From positions 123,431,586 through 123,495,585 of the forward strand of contig NC_134537.1 of assembly GCF_050624435.1 (NCBI RefSeq): DNA of 64,000 nt, in the 5' to 3' direction. Position numbers and translations under genes: made by a program. Source of the DNA: Tenrec ecaudatus. Its lineage: Eukaryota; Chordata; Mammalia; Afrosoricida; Tenrecidae. Shown here in pieces: positions 1 through 13,853 of this stretch (position 1 is the first letter of the stretch; each line of letters begins with the position of its first letter). A model generated the notes under the pieces. That model had not been told where the DNA came from. It did no database searches and worked only from the letters and a program-made list of their open reading frames with translations.

Positions 1-1529
<1,529 letters not shown>

Positions 1530-2149
1530 TAAGAGTTTAAAAATGTGAGCTTCTAGAATGTATTCTAGCCATTTTCTTTAATATATGAATGTATGTTTAC
1601 TTGTGTATCACTGTTCCTTCTATTATTTTACAAGTATTAAAATATTTTTAGTGGACAATGTTTTCTAGTACCTCAGTGACACTTTTGCATTCTAATATTT
1701 TGCTGGTATGCTTTCTTTATGTCACTTCACTTTGTTCCAGATTTTCTTTGTAGCTCATCTTAGCAGCATAGGAAGGAAATCAGTAAATAAAATGTAATGT
1801 CAGTAATCCATTAGATAATAGGAGAGAGACTTTTAATTTCAATGTATTACTAAGAGAAGATATAGATACAAGTTAAAGTGTTTCTGAAACATGCGCCTTA
1901 GCTACTTAGGAATTATTGCTAATATATTTCCAGCTTTTAATGTGATTTTTCTTCCTCACCGGGAAACTAAAACAAAAATATGTAGAGTCGTGAGAAGTAC
2001 TCTTAATACATGACTGGAGTTAGCCAGTTTTATAGCAATGTGGGGATGGTAGACAAGGAGGGTGAGGAGATTTGTGGAGCAAACTATGAATTCAGGAGGG
2101 GGAGGGACAGTAGAACGGATTGTGATTATGCAACTCATTTTCAAAGCAA

Positions 2150-2530
2150 TTTAACCTTGAAGTATATGTTATGTGAATAGTCTATCAAGAAAACCACACA
2201 CACAAAAGAACTTGACCAGTGGTTACTGTAGGCGAAGGGGAATGAGTTGTTGGATAAAGGGCATTGAGTTTATATGAATGGTGGTAGAGTAACTTGGAAA
2301 AGGATATCAATAATGATTACAAAATACAGAGAGTATAAACAATGACACTGCATCATACAAGTAGAAGTTGTGGAATTGGAGAATGTCCTGCTCCAACAAT
2401 TAGGAAAAAAATTGTAATTACATGGAAAACAATGATTACAAGGAAGAAGAAAATGTTCTAGAATTGAATATGATGACAATTGTACAACTCTTCCTGATAT
2501 GATTGAATTATTGAACTGTATAATATATGG
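2150..2530 (+). mobile_element. Ancient L1 3' end
   Basis: The text begins near the phrase 'gaccagtggttactgtagg' and ends with 'gatatgattgaattattg', a typical L1MA/MB-like 3' UTR layout. The same terminal sequence recurs at 43598-43688, and a related one at 37150-37365. No TSD was found. Confidence 0.5.
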
Positions 2531-2559
2531 ATGAAGTGCTAATGAAACAGTTTGTTTTT

Positions 2560-3330
2560 TTAAAGCCAGTTTTATACTCCAGAGAACGTAGGAAGAGAGA
2601 CCACTTAATGCTAGGGTATGCAGTACACAATGCTAAATTTAAAAATGCATATTGCTGTGAAATCATAGAACCCTTTCCTAGACAAAAATAGCAAAATGTG
2701 AAGCTATTGTTACTCAACATAGCCTCCATAGGAGTCTATACACTTCTGAAGGCAGTGTTTCTGTCTCTCCAAATCATTGCTGATGAATTGTGACCTCTTC
2801 AATATCACATCAAAATGGCAATTTTTGCCTCTTGGAGGAGCTCAGATTGTGTTCCTTTCTGAGTATTCTTTGAGTTTAGGGAAGGAAGAAGAAGCCGGAA
2901 GGTCAAGATCAGGTCTGTAGCAAGGCTAGGATAAGGTTCCCCAGCAAGATTCTTGTAAGAAAGCCCCTGCTTTCTCTAAAGACTGAGCAGTTGCATTGTC
3001 ATGATGGGGAAAGAAACTGTGCAACTTCCCTGGGGATTTTATCACCAATGCAGTTTTCCACTTTCTTAAAATTTCTTCTTAATAAGCCCCTGTGATCATC
3101 CTGTGTCCTTTGAGAAAATCTATCCAAATTACTTATTTGGAGCCCTCAAAATCACTAGCATAACCCCTAAGCTGACCTCTCTCCTTGAACTGGACTGGCC
3201 ACCAGATCTCAGCAGCTTGGTTTTGATTGGGGCTTTTTCTCTCTCCCCAGTGAGAAAAAAAGACATGTGTGTCGGTGAGAGAACCTGTCTGCAGACATCC
3301 ACTAATCACAAAGATGTATTCATACATGTT
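2560..3330 (-). mobile_element. Mariner-like DNA transposon relic (transposase fragments)
   Basis: On the minus strand, broken frames read as pieces of a Tc1/mariner transposase. An AxAQSLEKAGAFLQE-like stretch is followed by a degenerate PDL...FPKLKE stretch, and a YGGYVE end lies near 2725. Stops and frameshifts are many, so it is not a gene. The terminal repeats were not located with confidence. Confidence 0.5.
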
Positions 3331-3734
3331 TTATTTGCAATAAACCCATGTATGCTTGAAATGGAGCCCTGCTAGGCCTGCCATTTTCTTTCATATACAT
3401 CTGTGCTGTTAATTCATGTATGCCCTCTAGATTATAAAAAATAGACACCAGTACTCAGAGTTGGAACAATGTTTGTGTAATGCTACAACCTCCCAACACT
3501 CATGTGACTCATAACTAATCCATTGACTACTGATTCTACTCAGTCATCCTACAAACATCATTTCTTTGATAGTGACTAATTAGGGTCTTATTCTAGTAAC
3601 CAATACTTAGTACTATGCCCTCAATATATTTATTGAATTAAAGTAGAAATGGTTATACAGAGTGGTTTCTCTCCTTTGATTTTTATTTGAGTTATGTGAG
3701 AAGCTTTCAAAAACAGTTTAAAAATGCAAAACAA

Positions 3735-3922
3735 ACTTCCTGTCATTGAGTTGATTCTAATAGTAGCCCTATAGGATAGGGTAGCCCTCTGGGTGTCTGA
3801 GACTGTAACTCTTTATAGGAGTAGAAAGCTTCATCTTTCTCCGAGCAGCTGGTGGTTTTGAACTGCTGACCTTGCAGTTGGCAGCCCAACTTGTAACCCA
3901 CTATCCACTATTGCTCCTATTT
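3735..3922 (-). repeat. AfroSINE-type tRNA-derived SINE
   Basis: Reverse-complemented, it reads in order: a tRNA-like head (gtgggttacaagttgggctg), a B-box-like segment (cagttcaaaaccacc), a middle part with 'gagttacagtctcag', and a tail like that of RTE/BovB (tagggctactattagaatcaac). About 27 copies of this layout occur in the window. They mark the genome as afrotherian. Confidence 0.8.
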
Positions 3923-4061
3923 GAAAGTATTTATCCCCACTCAATTTACTGACTCTAATTCATGTGTTTTTTTATTATATTTTTGTTACACAGGAATTCT
4001 TGAGTCCTCGTGATCGAAAAACACTGGGATGAGGAAGAAAACCTCAAAAAACAAAACAAAC

Positions 4062-4250
4062 TTAACTGCTGTCACTCAAATCTATCCGATTCAGTAGAAC
4101 TGTCCTTGTGTGTTTCCAAGGCTGTACATTTTTTTGGAGCACAAAGCCTCATCTTTCTCCTGTGGAGTTGCTGATAGGTTTTTACCACTGATCTTGTAGG
4201 AAGAGATTCAGTGCTTACCTTACAGTGCCTCAGAACTCCCTGTAGAGCCC
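4062..4250 (-). repeat. Diverged AfroSINE
   Basis: The same head, B-box and tail order is readable on the minus strand, with heavy divergence and a T-rich interruption near 4128. Confidence 0.6.
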
Positions 4251-4256
4251 TGCCTA

Positions 4257-4425
4257 TGGAGCCCTAGTGGCATGGGAGGTTATTTATTAGACTGCTCATT
4301 GCAAGGTCAGCAGTTCAGACCCACCAGCTGCTCCAGATTGACAGCCTGGGAAGCCCAAGGGGCAGTTCTGTAGGAGTGCACAGAGTGGGAACTGCCTCCC
4401 TGGTAGTGAGTTTGAATGAGGAAAC
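4257..4425 (+). repeat. AfroSINE next to the last CFAP97 exon
   Basis: It starts 'ggagccctagtggcatggg' and carries 'gcaaggtcagcagttcagac' and 'aagcccaaggggcagttctg'. It ends with 'ggtagtgagtttgaatgag' about 90 bases before the splice acceptor at 4516. Confidence 0.75.
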
Positions 4426-4473
4426 TGAGTTTGGAATTACAGTAGGAGAAGAAGATGACCAGGTGACTGATGA

Positions 4474-4644
<171 letters not shown>

Positions 4645-7184
4645 AACCTATTTTTACTTCAATGTTTATCAGTTTTTATTGAAGTGCTCTTGTATATTGA
4701 TGTAATTCTCTTTGCAAACATCTATAATATAATTTTATGAAAATTAACATGCGTAACAGTGAGTTATAATTTATTGCAATTCAGTGAAAAATTGCTTTCA
4801 AGAAGATTTTCAGATCAGTGTTTGAGAATTTTATTTAAAGCAGCTGTGTATGAGAAATGGTAGTGTGCATGTGTATTTTCTCAGTATACAAATGGATGCC
4901 CCTGTCTTATTGACAGAATGGTAGTGATTGGTATGACTGCACATTGGACCTAAGAGGTCTTAGCTATGTAGTGTTTAGTTTCTTTCATTTTTGAGAAGCT
5001 TTAAACTGTGAATTTAGCCCCCAAACTTGACTGACTTTTGAGTTCTGTTTACTTCAGAACTTCCATGGGGTAATTCATAACTTGATTACATAATAGTTAT
5101 ACTTTCTTACGAGGAAACAAATCTTGACATTGTTTCAGTGCTGAAGCTGATGAATAGATTATAGAAGCTTGTCTTGAGACTGTCCTGATTCACCAGAGGC
5201 ATTCACTGCTTCTGAGTAAAACTCTGAGTTAAAACATTCCACTCTTTAAACTGTGACAATTACAACGTTCAACCTAGAAGCTCCTCATCCACGTTTTCAT
5301 TGGTTCCGGTGAAGTACTATTGATGAGTTTGAGGAGAGAGGGAGGCTTTAGAACTGCAGTCCAGTACACTATGAATGTTTTCTCCAAGGACCAGATTAAT
5401 TATGAAGTAAAAACAGTATTTATTGTTGAATCGGCAAGATGGCACCACCATTTTGGAAAGCCATGGTGGAGACCCTGAGGTTCGTGTGATTAGTGTTTTA
5501 AGATACACTTCAGCATGTTGTGTTCTGATTTAGTATTTATTGTATTAAGGGAAAACTTAGAATCAGAAATAAACATATTGCCTTAAGATCTTAGTCATTT
5601 TAGCTGTTTGTAAGGACTTAAAAGGAAAACTGAAACAGTAACTGCAAAGAAAAGAACTAACATATTTATTGAGGTTACTGCTTCACCTTTCAGGTTCCTT
5701 TGGGTTCCTTGGTGGAATCCTGAAAGTGTCATTTGTGCCAGTGCCACATTTAAAAGCATATTGATCTTGATGGAATTGGTTATGGCAGATATCCTGTAAT
5801 ATATTTCACTTTTGACATTAGAATATTTTTCTTTAAATCTATAGGCATTCACCTCATGCAGTAACATGTTCTCTCTCTTGGTTGTTTTCCATGCTGTCCC
5901 TCTGCCGTGGTGTGTGATACTGGCCTTTTCAGCATGCAGTTAGAATATATTGGAAAGTCTCCATATTAAATGTCAAATATGTCTTTAATATAAATTTGGA
6001 ATCTGTAGCCATAGTAAGAAGATTGGCTTCTTTATTCTTCAGTATTAAGCTCTGGGTGAAATGTTGTAGCATCCATGGTGAACTTATTTGTAACCCCCTT
6101 GGAAGTACATCACACTACATTTTACAGAATATCAACTCAACATGTTTTGGTATAGTTTGCATTAATAGATTTTATTTAGACTAAAGCATGTGAAGGGTAG
6201 GAACTTTGGGTAAAAGTTTCAAGTAAGCACAGCTTGGCTGTAAGATTTTTTTCCCCTGCTTTTTATGGGCTATAGTATTCATTAGATGTTATCTGATGCC
6301 ATGTTCTGATGAACAAATTTTTTACATTATACTAAGCTCTGATTTGTATATAAACTATGTCTATACTTAGCCAAGGGTTTATTTTTTAACTTGTTGTGCT
6401 TTTAATATTTGTATAATAGTATATCTCTAAGAAGACATAAGATACTGCTGAATTTAAATTCAGTAACTACACATCTATGGTGAAATAATAAACTTTAAAA
6501 TTTGATTTTTAAGTGGTTGGGGAACTACGTGCACACACACACATACATGGGGCCTTCTGTGTTTTCTAATGGCACTAGTCTGAGTACATCTTGTCTGATC
6601 TTTGCTGCCACACGTCAAGATAGAACTTGAGTGAAATTATACTCTGTAGACACATTTAATGCTTTTAATTTTTGCTGATTTGGAGGAGAAAGTCATCTAA
6701 GTATTACTGATACTAATGAAACTTGAAGTAAAAGTTGGGAAGGGAAATAATACTTGCCTATTTAAAGCAGAATTTACAATTCTTTTGTCATGGTTGATAT
6801 ATGATGACTATTTCTGATAATAGTCAAGGGATTTAGAAGTGGGTGTGGCTTAAAAGGGACATTTTAATGAAGTAATCATATGTATATTATTCTTTTAGAG
6901 CATAAAAAGTGAAGGATCATCTAGTACTACTTTATATTTGGCTCACTTGTATTAAATACTTGTATTTTGTAAACAAAGCTGCAATAAGAAAAACAAGTAA
7001 GAGGTCTAGAATTACTAGAACAAATTCTTACTGAGATACTTTCATCTGTCCCATGTTATATTAATGTTGCCGCCTCTTTAATATTCTTTGAAATATTTTG
7101 AATTATTAAAATTATTTCCTGATGGATAGCTGATATCTCACTTCTATTTTACTTTTTTCAGTCTTCATAAAACACTGCTTTTTA

Positions 7185-7190
7185 AATAAA
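7185..7190 (+). promoter_or_regulatory. Candidate poly(A) signal AATAAA for CFAP97
   Basis: An exact AATAAA in the context 'tttttaaataaagtgttctgg', followed by GT/T-rich sequence within 50 bases. It is a plausible intermediate cleavage signal. Confidence 0.4.
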
Positions 7191-8895
7191 GTGTTCTGGC
7201 TTGCTTACTATACATTTACGGTAGTGCAGTGTGTTTGCATGTTTTAATCTGTGAACTCTGTGTTCAAAAATATAAATTAAAAAAAAACTTTTTAAGAGAC
7301 AATTGTGATGGGTATGGTTGTGTACCTCTCATCTACAGTTTTAATTACTGCATACTGTGAAACGTTTAAGAGTAACATAAAGCTGGAGATGAGTTTGTTA
7401 TATTCTAATCATTTAATTTATAAAATGATTAATATCTAAATCTTAAGTCTATAAATTATTGTGAACCATCTTAGAAAATGTGCTTAATGCTAGGACTACT
7501 TTATTAGATATATGAAGATTGCCACATTTTTTTATACAAACAGCATACATGTTAAGTCTTATTTTGATTGCTGTTAGCTATTCAAATCCCTTGCATGTTA
7601 TTTTCCCAATAAACATATTTATGCATGTGTGTGCATTATTGGTGAAAGAGATGATAATTCGAAACTTAAGTATGAATGTTCATTTTAAATTTCCCAACCT
7701 AGTCTGATATTTTTTAGTTATGAATAATTACCTGGTATAATGAAGAATGAAATAGAATTAAGGATAATAGTTTTAATTCTGTATATTAATCTAACATGTA
7801 TCGTCATATTCCCATTTACTTATGAATAGTAACTTATTTGTCTTTTAATCCTTTTTGAAAGACATTTAAATGACAAATGTTTGCTTAAAATTATATTCCT
7901 CTTGACTAATATTTCACTAATTGGTTCAGTAAAATTATTATATTGTTACTAGACACTCTTATAGCTTGAAAGAGTGTTTTTTTCAAGAGCATTTGTCCAC
8001 ATCAGCATTTCTTCTTTTCTGCGCACTATGAGTGGCAAAAGTTGCTTCTTAAGCATCAATTTGGGGAAATTTTTGGTAAGTATTTAACAGCAACCATGCC
8101 ACTAGATTAACCCTCTACATTGCTCCTGAGTGATTTATTTAAGTTCTCAACTCCAAAGTTAAAACTAAGTACCCTTACAGCAAACAGGACTGCATTATAA
8201 CAAATATTTTGAATTCTGAAATGAGCTGCATATAAAAACTGCAGGCTTGAAATTAAAGTTTTAATCCATTTAGAAATACTTCCAGAGACACCATAAATAC
8301 AGTCTTCATGTTGTATGGCTGTACTTCAAAGTCTGTTCCATAATTTCAGGTAAGTTCCTGTTTGTTTTAGGTGGTGTTTTTTGAAATAACTACTTCGTGA
8401 ACTAGTAACATGTAATTATTTTACTACAGTGTATCTGGAGAAGGGCTTCTGTTTGTTTATTACATGTGAATCTGGCCCACATGCACTGTTAGAACAAAAT
8501 AATTTGGATAGTCACATAAGACACTGCAGTTCCAGATGTATACAGTTAAGTATCTTATAACGGTACTCTTCACCCAAAACTCACACAACACATTTATTTC
8601 AGACATTTTCAAATTATAGCTAGTTTCCTCTCACCCCTCAGCTTGTGGAGTTTACTGTTAATCTTCATTTCATTCTGAAAGTTTTTGTATTTCATAAAGA
8701 AAATATTGAGAATTGGGCAAATATGTCTGTTCTTCATGTAGTTCCTATTACTAATTAGATTTCAACTAAAAATATATACTTGTGAATGTGTGAAAAGTTT
8801 GGTCTTTCAGGTTAATGTCCACAAGAAAATGGCATTCCATAGATTTTTTTGGTTAAGTATTAAAATATTGTTTAAAAAATATGGAAAGGGCACAG

Positions 8896-8901
8896 AATAA
8901 A
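8896..8901 (+). promoter_or_regulatory. Candidate distal poly(A) signal AATAAA for CFAP97
   Basis: The last exact AATAAA on the plus strand before the repeat-dense region begins. It would give a 3' UTR of about 4.3 kb. Confidence 0.35.
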
Positions 8902-9619
8902 TGTATAATTCAGACTATCACAAATCAAGCACCTGGTCACCACAAGCAAATAACGAATTGGAGTATTGCTAGAACCGCACATGAGCCTTTAGGCCTTCCT
9001 CCCCAGGGACTCCCAAAGCTTTCCCTTAGTAACGTTTAGTGTCAATCACTTTATTTTATTTTTCTACTGTTTTATGGACAGACAATACATATACAAATTA
9101 ACAGTTTCAATACATCAATAGGTTTACCTATCTTGAATTTCATATAAAGAAAATAATACAAGAAGAAGAAGAAAATAGCAACAAGCATAAAACAGAACTT
9201 AGAAAAACCTCATTTCAAAAGAAAGTAATAAAAACTAGGACAAGTTAAAATTGGACCAAAAGGAAAACAGATGTTAAATTTAAACCAAACTGTACCTACA
9301 GTAACCCATTTTCCACTTCACTGTGTCTCTGGACAAGACTGTTCACATGCCATATTCAATGGGCTGAGGGAATCTAAGGCTTAATCAGGAGACTGCAAAT
9401 GGGTTTGGGGCTTTCACTGTTGGTCACCCTCATTCTTATACAAATCAGGTATTTAAAATTTAAGCTCTAATACAATTACCTCCTCTGATCTTGGGTTTTA
9501 CCATCCAAAATCCTTGGATCATACAGGCTGGTGGCTTCTGTATGGATTTAGCTGGCACCTCATTTACATGGCTGCTTGTTTTAAGACAGCTTAAGTAGTG
9601 TTTCAGTCATTTTAAGTAT

Positions 9620-9750
9620 CTTTTAGCACTTTAATTTTGTCTGAACTTTATGTAAATGGGATTATAATTTTTTATGTCTGGGTTCTGTGTTCCCCTTGAA
9701 ACATCCAGGGTTTTACATGTAACGTTTATTTTCATTGCTGTATAGTATCT
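9620..9750 (-). mobile_element. Ancient L1 3' region, left part (split by BovB)
   Basis: Text such as 'tatgtaaatgggattataa' and 'ttttcattgctgtatagtat' matches the old L1M-type 3' region found antisense in many mammals. It resumes at 11602 after the BovB insertion. Confidence 0.55.
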
Positions 9751-10230
9751 ACTTTATTAAAGTAAGGAGGACTTGAACCACTTAGACTGTTGGATCAGTG
9801 GTTGTAGGCCTTCAACATGGATTAAAATTTAAAGTAAAAATTTAAAAATTCTCACAACTGGTTGAAGAGGGAGCATAATAAGAGAAATAATTGAAGTCAG
9901 GGATTTTGTCTTGCTTGGATTCACAATCCATACTCATGGAAGGAGCAATTAATCAAAAGGCATGTTGAATTGGGTAAATCTGCACAAAAGACCTCATTAA
10001 AATGTTGAAAAGCAAGGATGTTCCTTTGAGGACTAAAATCCACCTGACCCAAACCATGATATTTTCTATCACTTCATATGCATGTGAAAGTTGAACATTG
10101 AATAAGGAACACCAAAGAAAGACCTATGCAGTTGAATTATGGTGCTGGGGAAGAACACTAAAAAGTACAGTGGACTGCCAAAGGGACACAAACATCTGTA
10201 CAAACAGAATGCTCCTCAGAAGCAAGGATG
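9751..10230 (+). mobile_element. BovB (RTE) LINE 3' part, left piece
   Basis: This is the end of the RTE reverse-transcriptase ORF in degraded form: 'acttgaaccact', 'cttggattcacaatccatactcatggaag', 'cacctgacccaaaccatg'. It resumes at 11372. An imperfect TSD of about 21 bases (ATTGYTGYATAGTATC core) lies at 9729-9750 and 11602-11623. BovB is a LINE known for horizontal transfer and is abundant in Afrotheria. Confidence 0.8.
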
Positions 10231-11360
10231 TCTAAAATCAATGGCAAGGAGGGCATAGGATGCCTGGTAGGACTTGATCAAGGGCAATGTAACTAAGGAA
10301 ATTATGAGGAAAGTAAAAAAAGAATTAGAGGAAAGAACTAGGTGGCAAAGGACATTTGTAGAGGTCTAAATACAGGCACGTACATATGTAAATATATTAA
10401 TATATAACGATAGGGAATAGATCTATGGACATATGTTAAGAATTAAGGTAGCAGTCAGACATTGGGCCTCGACTCAAGTATTCCCTCAGCACAAAAATAC
10501 TTTGTTCTAATAACCCGGCATTCCGTGATGCTTGCTTTACCAACAGGATCGCTGAAGACAAAATAGGTGCATAAACAAATGTGAAGAAAACTGATGGTGC
10601 CCATCTATCAAAAGATGTAGCATCAGGGGTCTTAACGGCTTGAAGGTAAGCAAGCGGCCATCTAGCTCAGAAGTCCACATGGAAGGCACACCAGCTTGTG
10701 TGATCATGAGATGGGATCAGGCTATCAGGCATCTAAAACCCAGATATAAAAAATATCAAAGTGAGTGGGGGGGGGGGATACAGAGTGGAGATCTAAAGCC
10801 CATCTGTAGACAGTTGGACATCTCTTTACCAAAGGATCACAAGGAAGAGATGAGCCAGTCAAGGTACAGTAAAGCTCTGGTGAAACATACTTATCTCTAG
10901 TTCTTTAATGCTTCCTTCCCCTCCCCCAACCCCTCCCCCACTATCATGATCCTTTCTAAATCTGGCATGTACACAGGTACAGATAAGAGCTGGAAACACA
11001 GGGAATCCAGGACAGATAAACCCCTCAAGACTAATAATGAGAGTAGCAATACCAGGAGGATAAGGGGGAGGTGGTGCGAGAGGGAACTGATCACAATGAT
11101 CTACATATAACCCCTCCCAGCAGGAGGACGGAGAACAAAAAAGTGGGTGAAGGAAGACATTGGTCAGTGTAAGACATGAAAAAATACAAATTACCAAGAG
11201 TTAATGGGGGGAGGGGGAGGGGAAAAATGAGGTGATACCGAAGACTCAAGTATAAAATGTTTTGAAATTGATGACAACATATGTACAAGTATACTTGACA
11301 TGATGCACATATAGATTGTGATTGTATTGGGAGCTGTATGAACCCTCAGAAAAGGTTAAA
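10231..11360 (+). mobile_element. 5'-truncated L1 (3' UTR only) inserted in BovB
   Basis: It matches the L1 3' UTR at 18540-19870 over its length, up to the terminal 'gattgtgattgtattgggagctgtatgaaccc'. The TSD AAGCAAGGATG is exact at 10220-10230 and 11361-11371. A run of G occurs at 10768-10778. Confidence 0.9.
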
Positions 11361-11371
11361 AAGCAAGGATG

Positions 11372-11601
11372 GAGAGATTCTCAGGTACTTTAAACATGTA
11401 ATCAGGAGAGATCAGTCCCTGGAAAAGGCCATTGTGCTTGGTTAAGTGGAGGGGCATCAAAAAAGGAAGTTCTTCGACAGGATTAGCACGATGTTACAGC
11501 CTGAGGTTGTAACATGACAATGATAGGATGGGGTGGCACCGGGCAGCATTTCATTCTGTTGTATGTAAAGTCACTAGAAGTTGATAGCACCTAAAAAAAA
11601 T
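11372..11601 (+). mobile_element. BovB (RTE) LINE 3' part, right piece
   Basis: It continues the BovB of 9751-10230 with 'atcaggagagatcagtccctgg' and 'ggcaccgggcagcatttcattctgttgta'. It ends in the RTE tail 'gttgatagcacct'. Confidence 0.85.
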
Positions 11602-12060
11602 TTTTCATTGTTGCATAGTATCCTATGTTGGAGAAAGATGAGGCTTTCTTCTCATGGAGATTCTCAGAAACCCATTAGAGCCTGTCCTATAGAATCACTC
11701 AGTGTCTGTGAGAGCGTTCATTTGTTTATAGTATTACATTGTATGAATTTGCCATTTATTTGTACATTCTGTACTTGATGGACATCTGTGATAGTTTCTA
11801 GTTTTAGACTATTAAGACTATTGCTACTTTGAAGGTTTTTATTCATGTCCTTTGGGGTGTACTTGCATTTTGGTTGTGTATATATCTAAATGGAATTACT
11901 GGGTTATAGCGTCATGTTTATTAGATAATGTTAAACATCCCAGAATACGCAGTTTACTCTTCCTCAGAAGTATAAAATTTGTTTGTTCCATATCCTGCCA
12001 ACATTTGGTGTCAGCCTGCCATCTGACTTGACAATATTGGTTTTATCAATCACGCCAGCT
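11602..12060 (-). mobile_element. Ancient L1 3' region, right part
   Basis: It continues 9620-9750: 'ttgatggacatctgtgatag', 'tggaattactgggttatag', 'ccatatcctgccaacatttg'. These phrases keep the order seen in old antisense L1M 3' ends. Confidence 0.55.
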
Positions 12061-12064
12061 ACAC

Positions 12065-12285
12065 GAGTGAAGAGAAATTTGTGTTTTCTCCAAAGCCATC
12101 CAGATGACTTTGAAAAATGTTTCCAAGAATGGAATAGCAGATGTGGCAAATGTATTGAGTGTAATGGAGAATACTTTGAAGGTGATAAGGTTGTTTTTTT
12201 TTTTTAATTAAATATATAACTTTGAAAATTCCATTTTTGGGGGGGGAGGGGAGATGCCCCTCATACATCTCTCCCTATGCATATG
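12065..12285 (+). mobile_element. Mariner-like transposon 3' fragment
   Basis: It encodes DDFEKCFQEWNSRCGKCIEC and GEYFEGDK, the C-terminus of a mariner transposase. A G-rich terminal repeat follows, with text like that ending the larger copy at 51470-51630. Only the last ~200 bases of the element are present. Confidence 0.65.
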
Positions 12286-12297
12286 CAAATAGATGAG

Positions 12298-12412
12298 ACT
12301 CTGCTCCTATGAAGATTTACAGCCTTGGAAACCCAAAAGGACAGTTCTATTCGGTCCTATAGTGTCACTATGAGTCAGTGTTAATTCAGTGGCAGTGAGT
12401 TTGAGGGTGTAC
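12298..12412 (+). repeat. AfroSINE 3' half
   Basis: It starts within the SINE at 'ctcctatgaagatttacagcc' and ends 'tcagtggcagtgagtttgag'. The tRNA head is missing. Confidence 0.65.
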
Positions 12413-12429
12413 ACACACTTTACTCGTTT

Positions 12430-12822
12430 TGCTTCTCTAGAGGCCCACCTTAAGACAATGGGATACTCAAAAGTCCATGGATGGTAGTGTGGGTGGAGTA
12501 TTGCATGGAGGGATGGTAAGTCCATATCTAGTAAAAACAAAACACTGCCCTTTCCATGATGGAAGTGGTACACCTACCACCTGCCACCAAGTTGCTGGCT
12601 GAGCACTGGTTTCATATTGTGCTTTTGGTGTTGGTCTATGCTGTTGGCAGATTAGGAACTCAGCAGTGATTGTAGTCAAGATAGCCTTGGTAAGTGGAAG
12701 TACATGTTGGATCAATGCATAACTTCCATCCCTGCCACCATAGCCACTTTGAGTGAGCACATTGGGCAATGACGAGTAGTTAGGGAATGTATCATCCTTT
12801 ACATGTCAAAATCTTCTGTTGA
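12430..12822 (-). pseudogene. ERVL-type endogenous retrovirus pol relic, integrase region
   Basis: The minus strand has a 100-residue open stretch (12467-12769) that reads as the integrase zinc-binding to core junction of a class III (ERVL) element. It is a decayed copy with substitutions and stops, and is not functional. It is the downstream half of the pol relic whose upstream half lies at 20130-21600. The L1 at 12828-19885 separates the two halves. No LTRs attached to it were found. Confidence 0.65.
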
Positions 12823-13853
12823 GAGACTTCCAGGAAGATGGCGATAGAGTGACACATACCAGAGGGACTCTGCAGAATTTAGCCCAGGAGAGTTGCTTAG
12901 AGGGAAATGCAGTGCTGCTGGAAAGCAGGGGGAGCATAATAAAGATAAGTAGGCACAGACCCATGGGGTTTTGAGGGGCTGGGGGCTTTTGACTTACCTC
13001 AGTGGGAGCCGGCTTGGGTTTGATCTTGGCCCAGCCATTGTCTCTGCTAGAGCTGGGACCATTTGGAGCCCATAGGGGGGCTTGGTCTCAACAAAGCCAC
13101 AGTTTGCCGCCGCCTGCCTTGAGGCAGGGACTGGAACCTTGCATCTCCCCGGGCAGGGATCAGGGTTCAGTTACATTGCTACTTTTGTATCCATCTTTGC
13201 TTTCTATCCCCCCACAGTCTTGGAGGTCTGCGGAGGGGCTTTTTCTCAATGCAGCCACAGCTTGCAGCAGCCACAGCCTCCTCCAGTGGGGACTAAACCC
13301 TTGCAGCTACAAGGGCAGGGATGGGGCCTCAGCTACATTGTTGCTTTTGTTTCTCTCCTCTATAACCCCTTACAGACTAAGGGATCTTACTTTTCAATTT
13401 TTCCCCTCATCTTTATCTCTTTCCCGTTCTCTCACACTCCAGTGCTGATCTCAAGACCACTCCCCTTAGGCTAGGGCATTTATGCCTGCACCACACCCAG
13501 CTAGGTGAGCTCCACCCTGTATAGCTAGCCCAAGGCTGGTTAAAGCCCTGCTGACCTCCACCAGGGGATAATCTGCCCAACTTCTTACCAGGGGTTTCCT
13601 GCCTGTGTACCAGGGCGTCTAAGGCAGCTCAGCCAACAATTAGCAATATTCCAAGCTGCTACAGGAACCTCTGCCCAAGCTCTGCAAAACCAAAGCAAGC
13701 AACCCACCAGCCTAGGGGGCACTCCCCTGAGAAGGAAGCCACAGGAGGATAAAGTGGTAGGTTAATTCCATAGTGAAATTAGCTGTAAGCACTTCGAAGA
13801 AGCATTCCTACAAGTCTCCCTGAGAGAGCCAGTGCCCTTCAACTCCCTGTAAA

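Larger units (their letters stand above)
4645..8901 (+). other. CFAP97: Probable long CFAP97 3' UTR
   Basis: About 4.3 kb of AT-rich sequence follows the stop codon and contains no SINE, LINE or LTR that I can recognise, unlike the rest of the window. Several AATAAA signals occur on the plus strand (5568, 6487, 7185, 8896). Human CFAP97 is known to have a multi-kilobase 3' UTR, so a long UTR is the natural reading. The true cleavage site cannot be decided from sequence alone. The region 8902-9600 is also unremarkable, AT-rich DNA. Confidence 0.55.
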
